Source: Bradyrhizobium sp. 199 (lineage in GTDB: Bacteria; Pseudomonadota; Alphaproteobacteria; Rhizobiales; Xanthobacteraceae). From it: DNA of 64,000 nt. The first letter of the stretch is position 1. Each line of letters begins with the position of its first letter. Shown piece after piece: positions 37,201-43,888 of the stretch. Where the stretch lies: NCBI RefSeq assembly GCF_023073355.1, contig NZ_JADPJI010000002.1, positions 1 to 64,000 on the forward strand, given 5' to 3'. The position numbers and the translations under genes were made by a program. The notes beneath the pieces are model-generated. The model made no database searches, was not told the DNA's origin, and saw nothing but the letters and a program-made list of their open reading frames with translations.

Positions 37201-37738
37201 TGATGCTGTCCGGATCACGCGCGGCCTCCAGCAGCACCTTCAGATTGGCGCGCTCCATCATGTCGGTCTGGTCGCGCTCGTCGATCACGGAAAAGCGCGC
37301 GGGAACGTTGGCCTCGAATGGAAACTGCTGCAGCAAGCGGGTGCACAGCGCATGGATGGTCTGCACCTTCAAGCCACCCGGCGTCTCCAGCGCGCAGGCG
37401 AACAGTTTCCGCGCGTCACGGCGCAGCTTTCGATCCGGATGCGGGATGCCGACGGCTCGGATCGCGGCGTCGAGCGCGGTGTCATCCAGCGTTACCCAAT
37501 GGCCGAGCGTGCTGAACACGCGCTCGGCCATATTGGCAGCCGCGGCCTTGGTGAAGGTGATGCACAGGATCTTTTCCGGCGGCACGCCCGACAACAGCAG
37601 ACGGATCACGCGCTGCACCAGCACATGCGTCTTGCCGGAGCCGGCATTGGCCGACACGAAGGCCGAGGCGGTCGGATCCGAGGCGCGCGCCTGCCGCGCA
37701 CGCACCTCATCAGGAATGGGGCGGGGCGCCTTCACCAT
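34229..37738 (-). CDS. addA: Double-strand break repair helicase-nuclease AddA
   Basis: A 1169-residue UvrD-family helicase with a RecB-like nuclease end. Walker A NAGSGKTH (31-38), Walker B DHVLIDEAQDTSP, motif VI RRLLYVAMTRAADRLIVGG and the C-terminal nuclease block LLIIDFKTNQAAP are intact. With AddB it unwinds and trims DNA ends to load RecA. Its start overlaps the addB stop by seven bases (37732-37738). Confidence 0.96.
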   Translation of the reverse strand: MVKAPRPIPDEVRARQARASDPTASAFVSANAGSGKTHVLVQRVIRLLLSGVPPEKILCITFTKAAAANMAERVFSTLGHWVTLDDTALDAAIRAVGIPHPDRKLRRDARKLFACALETPGGLKVQTIHALCTRLLQQFPFEANVPARFSVIDERDQTDMMERANLKVLLEAARDPDSITGRALLTAMASAADVTFKEVVREACLSRDHFMAWTDDAGNAEAAAAQMAAALGVDARDRIEDVETEILDGPYLPRSRWDDIAFALEDGSKSDNDQAGRLREAKVFSGSAQVDAYLCVFLTDEKLPRKAVLTRKFCDHNSSVARLFEAEAQRIGGLIEKRRAVTMRDRTAALLHIATAAAANYRREKQERGLLDYDDLIDKTLAMLDRVASGWVHYKLDRGVDHVLIDEAQDTSPRQWDIVAHIISEFTAGEGAREGLNRTIFAVGDEKQSIFSFQGAAPHEFDARRRELHRRFTAAGLKFDPVAFTYSFRSGAAILRSVDHVFRDPQIYKSIHSVEIGHPLHNALADAGPSMIELWDLAEADDRQDIEGWRAPFDGVAVTSPEVKLARRIQAEIKRLVESGTLTGHEGERRPLRYGDMLILVRRRGNAFDAVIQALKHAGVPVAGADRLKLTEHIAIIDLMNLADALLLPQDDLALAVALKSPLFGLDDDDLFQLAWDRKGSLRRALGEHAVTSEKFAAALRRLEACEMRAREETPFAFYAWLLGGDGGRARMLRRLGHEANDALDEFLELSLNYERKAPASLQGFMAWLRSADTEVKRDMEISRDEVRVMTVHGAKGLEASVVFMVDTTSSPADSQRLQLIHVPRGNGGEVVVWAGRKADDPKPVAEARNAMLEETEDEYRRLLYVAMTRAADRLIVGGCLPGNRKVVRKLSWYDLIDTGLAGAGLDKQVIETPLGKVTRFTGPEDVVALGTPATSLDQTLVLPDWLRAPAPRETVDDDSVRPSGQAAEGGRAVRTGETVQSRALALQRGTLVHRLLQSLPDVAIERRREAALGFMARNAADWPEPDRAALVDKVLALITEPRFAPVFAADSRAEVAIVGKLERPGRPAALVSGQIDRLVVRPDELLIIDFKTNQAAPKSAAEAPAAYVRQLALYRAVLSRLYPQKPVRAVLLWTEALEYMEISAPALDAALASLHLGVSVLDPARSRS

Positions 37739-40700
37739 TCCTCAATCCCCAACCCGCCGGCCGCGGACCATTCCTTGATCCGGGCGAGATCGTCATAGGC
37801 GCCGTAGCGGTTCGTCCACATTGGCAGGTTCAGCGAGGTGTACGGTTGATTCTCGTCTTCAAAGGCGCGGATCAGGGCCTCCAGTTTTATCCGCGCTTCT
37901 GCGGCCGCCGTATCCGGCGGCTGTGGCTCGTCGCCCTGCTTGTACTTGAGCTCGAGGATGCGCTCCTCGCCCGGCGGATTGTTGCCGCTGAGACGGACAT
38001 AAACCAGCTGGCTCACGGACGAACCGGCATCGATGTCGGGAAAGCCGCCCTCGCGGAGGATCGCGGCCTCCAGCGTCAGCTGCGGCGACAGGCCCATACG
38101 GACCTGCTTGCCGGTCGGCGGCTGCCCGGTCTTGTAGTCGAGGATCGCGTAGCCGCCGCCCTTGCGGCGCTCGATGCGGTCGGCGCGCGCGGAAAGATAG
38201 AAAGTGCGCGCATTGTCGAGCCGGATCGGGATCTCGCCGCGGGTCTCCGCGGTGATCGCCTCGATCGCCTCGCGGCGGACGGTCTCCCATTCGCCGAACC
38301 AGTGCGCGATGCGCTGGAAGCGTGGCCACCACAGCGCTCGCGCCTCGGGCCGCTCCATCAGCGGCGCAAAATACTTTTCGCCGATCGCGCGCAGCACGCG
38401 GGCGGGATCATCGGGCAGGTGCGTGGCGTAGCTTTCCGTGAATTCGCCGAGCGCATCGTGGATGGCCGAGCCGCGATCGGCGGCGGACAGCGGCATGTCG
38501 ACGGGATCGAGCGCGGCAAGCTTGAGGATGCGTTTGGCGTAGATCGTGTAGGGGTCGCGCAGCCAGTCTTCGATTTCGGTCACCGACATTTTCAGTGGCC
38601 GCGTCGCGCGGGGCGGCCGCGGCTCCGGCTGCTTGATCGGGCTGACTTCGGCGGGCTGGTCGAGCGCGGCGGCGAACTGCGCGTATTTCTCGCCGGCGCG
38701 AACGGCCGCCTTCCAGGATTCGTCGCCTGCGACGGCCTCCAGCCGGTGCAGGAAGCGCGAGGCCACTGCCGGCGCGCCGCCGGCCTTTGCGGAATGGGTC
38801 AGGATCACCTCGTCGCCGCCGAGCAGCTGCGCGAAGTCATGCGCGGAAAGGCCGATACGGCGTTCCGGCAGATCGAGACCGAGCTCGTGCCGCATCGGCC
38901 GGCTGAGCCAGGGGTCAATCCGTGGTGCCGGCGGCCAGACGCCTTCGATCAGTCCGCCGACGATGATGCGGTCGGCCTGCATCAATCGCGATTCCAGCGG
39001 TCCGTAGATATGCAGCCGCGCGCCCGGTCGGTCTCGTCGCCGGACCGCGCGATCGCCAAATGCGGTCTGAAAGACGTCGGGATAGTCGGGCAGCGGGACC
39101 ATCAATCCGCTGGTCGTGCCGCCGCGCAGGAGATCGTCGAAGGCGCTGGCAAGCGCCAGGCCTTCGCGTTCCTCGAAGGCGAAAGGGACGCCCTGCTCGT
39201 CGCGCGACAGCTCGATCATGATCTCGCGGTGGCGATGCGCAAGCTCTGCGAAGTCGTACGGCTTTGAAGAGGCCAGGCTCTCGATCGGTGCCAGTGCTTT
39301 TTGCAGGATATCGATCAGCGCCTGGATGCCGTCGAGATCCTCAGCCTTCAGACGTGCGCGCGGCTCGGCTTTATGCAGCGCGGAGACCTCGCTGCGCCAC
39401 AGTTTTGCAAGCTCCTCGCGGAAGCGGTTGAATTCACGCAAGAGGCCGGCCGTGCCGGCAGGCGGGCGCGTGCCTCGCAAGACTGCAAGCTCGAGGCCTT
39501 CGATCGCCGGCTTCCACGCCCCGGGCAGCCGGCCAAGCCGGCACAGCGGATGCTTCAGCATCGCCAGCAGCGTCGCCGGCTCCAATCCCTTTGTCGCCGC
39601 CTCTGCTGCGAGACGTGCAAATACGCCGGCAGAGGTTTCCATCAGCACGTCACCGCCGGAATCGTCGAAGTCGAGATCCCATCGGGTGAGCGCCGCGATC
39701 ACCCGCCGCGCCAGTGCGCGGTCGGGCGTCACCAGCGCCGCCGATCTGTCGAGATGCCGCGCCTCGCGCATGGCGATGGCGATGGCAAGCGCTTCCATTT
39801 CAGGGTTGGGGGCTTCGACGACCGCAAGGTTTGTCATGCCGCCGGCGATCTTTGCAGCGACGTCCGGCTGCTTCAGCCGCTCGTGCCAGACTTCCGTCTT
39901 GGCCGACGGCCGCATCGATTCCGAGGCGAGCAGGTCGCGGCCGCCTTCAGCCGCCGGCTGGAGAATGTCGACGTCGCCGCGCTTGATGCCGAAACGATCA
40001 AGCAGCGCATTCATGGCATACTGCGGATGGTTCGAGGCCGGATGTTCGACGAATCTGCCGAGCGCATCGCGCACGCCGCCGATGCTCCGCCAGGCGTCGT
40101 CGTCGAGATCGGTGTCGAGGCCCGGCAGCACCACGGCGCCATGCGGCAGCGATGCGACTGCGTGCAAAAATTTGGCGGTGGCCGGCATCGAGCCGGTCGA
40201 GCCCGCCGCGATCACGGGGCCATTGGGATGCGCAGTCAGGCGTTTGGCTTCCGCCGCGATCAGGAGATCGCGCCGCGCCGCCGGCTCGATCCGCTTGATC
40301 TCGGCGAGATGAGCGGGCCAGGCGATACGCGCAATGCGCAAAAATTCGAGCGAGTGCTGCCAGTAGCGGTCAAGGTTATCAGGCACGAGGCCGTCGAGCG
40401 CGTCCCAGTCGACGCCGCGCGTGACCATGTCGTCGATTAGGCGTGCGAGATCGCCGGCGAGAGCAAGCGTCGAAGCGGGCCCGCCGACCACCAGCGGCGC
40501 CAGCACCGGGCCCTTGGCCCAGGCGGCGACAAGTTGTGCCAATGTCAGCCGCCGTTCGAGCTCGCCGAGCCGCGGCGGAATCTCGAGCGGCGTCGCGCCG
40601 GAAAACTGCTCGCCTTCGTCGGCGAAAGCGAGCTCGTCCTCGTCGATGTCGCCGAGCGCGACGATGCGCGGCAGCACCACCGCGGCGGCCTTCATCTCGT

Positions 40701-40878
40701 CGAGGAAGATCTCGCGGACGACGCGCATCGCGCGGCGGGTCGGCAGGTACAGCGTGGCGTCCGCCAGCCGCGCCGGTTCCTTGCGCGCCTCGAATCCCTC
40801 GACCAGCCGTCCCTCGATCAGGGCCGTGACGACCGTGCGCAGGAACGGAACCGAGATGGGAACGCTGAAAACACGCAT
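37732..40878 (-). CDS. addB: Double-strand break repair protein AddB
   Basis: A 1048-residue alphaproteobacterial AddB. The N-terminus VFSVPISVPFLRTVVTALIEG and the middle IIVGGLIEGVWPP are typical, and the C-terminal nuclease core is GGGYAILDYKTGQPP. I do not see the four cysteines that bind an iron-sulfur cluster in Bacillus AddB. AddA follows with a seven-base overlap. Confidence 0.94.
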   Translation of the reverse strand: MRVFSVPISVPFLRTVVTALIEGRLVEGFEARKEPARLADATLYLPTRRAMRVVREIFLDEMKAAAVVLPRIVALGDIDEDELAFADEGEQFSGATPLEIPPRLGELERRLTLAQLVAAWAKGPVLAPLVVGGPASTLALAGDLARLIDDMVTRGVDWDALDGLVPDNLDRYWQHSLEFLRIARIAWPAHLAEIKRIEPAARRDLLIAAEAKRLTAHPNGPVIAAGSTGSMPATAKFLHAVASLPHGAVVLPGLDTDLDDDAWRSIGGVRDALGRFVEHPASNHPQYAMNALLDRFGIKRGDVDILQPAAEGGRDLLASESMRPSAKTEVWHERLKQPDVAAKIAGGMTNLAVVEAPNPEMEALAIAIAMREARHLDRSAALVTPDRALARRVIAALTRWDLDFDDSGGDVLMETSAGVFARLAAEAATKGLEPATLLAMLKHPLCRLGRLPGAWKPAIEGLELAVLRGTRPPAGTAGLLREFNRFREELAKLWRSEVSALHKAEPRARLKAEDLDGIQALIDILQKALAPIESLASSKPYDFAELAHRHREIMIELSRDEQGVPFAFEEREGLALASAFDDLLRGGTTSGLMVPLPDYPDVFQTAFGDRAVRRRDRPGARLHIYGPLESRLMQADRIIVGGLIEGVWPPAPRIDPWLSRPMRHELGLDLPERRIGLSAHDFAQLLGGDEVILTHSAKAGGAPAVASRFLHRLEAVAGDESWKAAVRAGEKYAQFAAALDQPAEVSPIKQPEPRPPRATRPLKMSVTEIEDWLRDPYTIYAKRILKLAALDPVDMPLSAADRGSAIHDALGEFTESYATHLPDDPARVLRAIGEKYFAPLMERPEARALWWPRFQRIAHWFGEWETVRREAIEAITAETRGEIPIRLDNARTFYLSARADRIERRKGGGYAILDYKTGQPPTGKQVRMGLSPQLTLEAAILREGGFPDIDAGSSVSQLVYVRLSGNNPPGEERILELKYKQGDEPQPPDTAAAEARIKLEALIRAFEDENQPYTSLNLPMWTNRYGAYDDLARIKEWSAAGGLGIEEW

Positions 40879-40979
40879 GGGCTGCCTGATTCGGGAATCA
40901 GGGCAATATAGGGAGATCGACTCAAATGGTCATGGGCCGGGAAGAAGTCGTCCCCGCTGTTTGCTGAGTTGCGCCAATC

Positions 40980-41115
40980 TCGTGCCCCGGACGCGGCGCA
41001 GCACGCAGTGATGCGCTGCTGAGCCGGGGCCCAGGCGGCGTCATCACGGCTGCGACGGTGTGGGTCCTCGCTCTGCGGAGCGGCACCTCGCGCCGCACCG
41101 CGTCCGAGACAACAG
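40980..41115. repeat. GTGCCCCGGACGCGG dispersed repeat with inverted partner
   Basis: The left part (40980-41034) shares GTGCCCCGGACGCGGCGCAGC with the repeat at 32571; the right part (41059-41112), read on the other strand, is TCGGACGCGGTGCGGCGC...CCGCAGAGC, another copy. So the two copies face each other in the addB-murU gap. Confidence 0.7.
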
Positions 41116-41123
41116 AGCAGCTC

Positions 41124-41846
41124 TTAGGCCACGCTCTCCAGAAACGCCTCTTCCGCGGCGTGCACGGCGTCGGGCGTGCCGACATGCATCCAGACACCGT
41201 CGAGCCGGAGGCCGAACAGCCGCTCCTGCTCGTTGGCGCGGTCGAACATCTTGGTCAGCGAGAACTCGCCCGCCGGTGCGCCCTCGAAGATCGACGGCGA
41301 CAGGATCGCGGCGCCGGCATAGACGAACGGAACGATCTCTTTTTCCTTGCGCTTGCGCAGGGCGCCATCGGGCAGCATGCCGTAATCGCCGCGGCCGCTA
41401 TAGCCGATGCTGGTCGCGGTCGGCGCCATGAGGAGCAGAATGTCCATGCGTTCCGGATCGAAGTTTTCAGCGAGCCGCGTCAGGTTCGAGCGCACGCCGT
41501 CGATCCAGAGCGTATCGGAATTGACGTGGAAGAACGGCGCATCGCCGAGCAGCGGCAGCGCCTTGACCACGCCGCCGCCGGTGCCGAGCACCTGGTCGCG
41601 TTCGTCGGAGATGGTCACGCGCGGATGCTGGCGCGATGCGGTGTGATCGATGATCTGGTCCGGCAGGTAATGCACGTTGACCACGGCCTCGGTCACGCCG
41701 GCCTGGCCGAGCTTGTCGAGCACGTGGTCGAGCAGCGGCTGTCCCGCCACCGGCACCATCGGCTTCGGCATCTTGTCCGTCAGCGGACGCATGCGCAGGC
41801 CGAACCCTGCGGCGAGCACCATGGCTTTGGTCGGTTTGACGGACAT
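41124..41846 (-). CDS. murU: Nucleotidyltransferase, MurNAc-1-phosphate uridylyltransferase type
   Basis: A 240-residue sugar-phosphate nucleotidyltransferase. The N-terminus AMVLAAGFGLRMRPLT...KPMVPVAGQPLLDHVL is the nucleotide-binding signature; the middle VNSDTLWIDG carries the metal Asp. Two groups share this form: mannose-1-phosphate guanylyltransferase-like enzymes and MurU, which makes UDP-MurNAc in cell-wall recycling. The AmgK-like kinase domain two genes upstream makes the MurU reading likely. Confidence 0.8.
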   Translation of the reverse strand: MSVKPTKAMVLAAGFGLRMRPLTDKMPKPMVPVAGQPLLDHVLDKLGQAGVTEAVVNVHYLPDQIIDHTASRQHPRVTISDERDQVLGTGGGVVKALPLLGDAPFFHVNSDTLWIDGVRSNLTRLAENFDPERMDILLLMAPTATSIGYSGRGDYGMLPDGALRKRKEKEIVPFVYAGAAILSPSIFEGAPAGEFSLTKMFDRANEQERLFGLRLDGVWMHVGTPDAVHAAEEAFLESVA

Positions 41847-41963
41847 CCTTCGCTTTCTCAGACCTTTCGCGTTCGCAGCAATCTAGCACGAGGTTCGATC
41901 AGCCGCACCGCATCTCAACCGCCTTAACCAGCCGCCGTGACGGTTGTACGACGGGTGTTGCCA

Positions 41964-42281
41964 TCATGCCCCGACGGCTGTGGAGCGCGCCTTTTTCTTC
42001 CGGTCGCCGAGCTTGAGGAAATTGACGCCGATCTGGTCGCCATTGACCCAGGCCAGCTCGCAGCGCCGATAGGCCAAGCCGGTCGACGACAGCAGCAGAA
42101 AGAACTCTTTCAGATGCAGGCCCTCGACCGAGCCGTCGATGGTCAGCTTGGCGCCGGTTTCGGAGACGTCCTCCATGGTGCAGTCGCGCCGCCAGGTGCC
42201 GTCGATCCCCATCATCTGGGCCGAAATGCCGCGCTCGAAAACAACCCGGCTGTTGCCGCGCTGGTCCGTCTTTACCGCCAT
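41964..42281 (-). CDS. PilZ-domain protein
   Basis: A 105-residue single PilZ domain. The RxxxR-like N-terminal NSRVVFERGISAQM and the D/NxSxxG motif MEDVSETGAKLTI are present, so cyclic di-GMP binding is plausible, though the first Arg pair is not perfect. Start ATG 42281 follows GGAG at seven bases. Between murU and the TsaE fusion on the same strand. Confidence 0.8.
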   Translation of the reverse strand: MAVKTDQRGNSRVVFERGISAQMMGIDGTWRRDCTMEDVSETGAKLTIDGSVEGLHLKEFFLLLSSTGLAYRRCELAWVNGDQIGVNFLKLGDRKKKARSTAVGA

Positions 42282-42367
42282 GTGCCCGCTCCAGCCCCGC
42301 AATGATCCGGCTGCCTCGCCGCCAGAATACCGAGGTCTTGGCTAACAGCCGGTAAATCGGCCCCAAA

Positions 42368-43888
42368 TCAGGCCTGCGGCGGTGGGACGTGGGTGAGATA
42401 CCAGTCGCGCAAGGAGTTCAGCGCCGGATGCGCCAGCGAGCGTTGGAGATAGGTCCAGATCCGCGGCTGGTGGCGCAAATAATGCGGCTTGCCGTCGCGG
42501 CGGTTGAGGCGGGCGAAGGTGCCGAGCAGGCGCGTGTTCCGCTGCGCCGACATGATGGCGTAGAGCTCGGCGAAGCCGGCGGGATCGAAGCCTGCATCAC
42601 TCGCGCGTCGTGCCTTGATGTAGCGCGACAGCAGCGTCAGCTCAACCGTCTCGGGCACGTCGATGCGGGCGTCCTGAAGCAGCGAGACGACATCGTAGGA
42701 TTGCGGTCCGAGCACGGTGTCCTGGAAATCGATCACGCCGACGCGCTCGATGCCGCTGCGATCGCCGAGCCAGATCAGATTGGGCGAGTGGTAGTCGCGG
42801 ATGACCCACGTCTGCGGCGCCGCCAGCGGCTTCTTGAGCAGCTCGCGCCACATCGCGAAAAATTCCGCGCGGGCCGCTTCGCTCAGCGGCGCGTTGCGGT
42901 CGGGCAGATACCATTCCGGCATCAAACTGATTTCGATCAAGAGCGCTTCGTTGTCGAACACCGGGATGTCGTAACTCTGGCCCGCCAGCGGCAGGGTTTC
43001 CGGCAGCGCCTTGCCGTGCAGCGTGGCCAATAGGTCGGTCGCGGCCTCGTAGCGCTCGGCAATCGGCCGCGGCGGGTCGCCTTCGATCACGCCTTCGCTG
43101 CCGAAATCCTCGGTGATCAGGAAGCCATGGTCGAGATCGGAATGATGAATGGCAGGCGCCGAGATGCCCTGCGCGCGCAGGCCTTCGTCGATGGCGACGA
43201 AGGGCTTTACATTCTCGGCGAGATGCACCGCCGCGCTGTAGGATTTTCCGTTGTACACCGCTGCACCATCCGGGCGCTGCGGGAAGTTCATGAGGATGAC
43301 GATGCCGTCGTCGCGCAGCAGCCGCGCATAGGAGCGGGTCGAGGCGTCGCCGGCCATGCGCTTGCGCGTCGCGTCCATGTAGCCGGCGGCGTCCAGAAAC
43401 TCGCGCAGGGCCTGCAACCGCGCCACAATCGCGGCGGCCTTGCCATAGCCGGTGATGTCGGCGGCGCGCGCGTTAGAGCCCAGCGCCGGTCGATGCGTCA
43501 GCGCGATGTCGATGCGGTCTTGTGGCATCGCCGACGGCGCACGCTCCGGCCATTCGATCAGGACGAGCGTTGCATCCGGGAGCGGCGAAAGCCCGATCTC
43601 CTCGAGCTCGCTCTCGTCCTCGACGCGGTAGAGATCAGCATGCATCACCGGAAATGGCGGCAGCTCGTAACCCTGCACCAGCGTGAAGGTCGGGCTCGGC
43701 ACTTCCAGCGCCTCGTCGCCGGCGAGATAGCGGATCAGGCTGCGCGCAGCCGCGGTCTTGCCGGCACCGAGATCGCCGGTGAGGGTGATCACGTCGCCGG
43801 GGCCGACCAGCAGCGCGAGGTCGGCCATCAACTGCGCGGTGGCCGCCTCGTTGTGAAGCGCGACTGAGAATGTAATGGGTCCGGTCAT
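42368..43888 (-). CDS. tsaE: TsaE ATPase fused to AmgK-like sugar kinase
   Basis: A 506-residue fusion. Residues 1-150 are TsaE, the ATPase subunit for the t6A37 modification of tRNA (P-loop LTGDLGAGKTAAARSL, then PSPTFTLVQGYE and HADLYRVE). Residues about 170-506 are an aminoglycoside-phosphotransferase-fold kinase: catalytic RDYHSPNLIW and metal VIDFQDTVLG. AmgK enzymes phosphorylate MurNAc and GlcNAc at the anomeric position, giving the substrate for MurU, which is encoded nearby. Fusions of this kind occur in Rhizobiales. The start overlaps the divL stop by four bases. Confidence 0.9.
   Translation of the reverse strand: MTGPITFSVALHNEAATAQLMADLALLVGPGDVITLTGDLGAGKTAAARSLIRYLAGDEALEVPSPTFTLVQGYELPPFPVMHADLYRVEDESELEEIGLSPLPDATLVLIEWPERAPSAMPQDRIDIALTHRPALGSNARAADITGYGKAAAIVARLQALREFLDAAGYMDATRKRMAGDASTRSYARLLRDDGIVILMNFPQRPDGAAVYNGKSYSAAVHLAENVKPFVAIDEGLRAQGISAPAIHHSDLDHGFLITEDFGSEGVIEGDPPRPIAERYEAATDLLATLHGKALPETLPLAGQSYDIPVFDNEALLIEISLMPEWYLPDRNAPLSEAARAEFFAMWRELLKKPLAAPQTWVIRDYHSPNLIWLGDRSGIERVGVIDFQDTVLGPQSYDVVSLLQDARIDVPETVELTLLSRYIKARRASDAGFDPAGFAELYAIMSAQRNTRLLGTFARLNRRDGKPHYLRHQPRIWTYLQRSLAHPALNSLRDWYLTHVPPPQA

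Noticed and set aside
36203..37798. A 531-residue rightward frame antisense to addA
   Set aside because: Shadow frame with biased composition and no recognisable fold.
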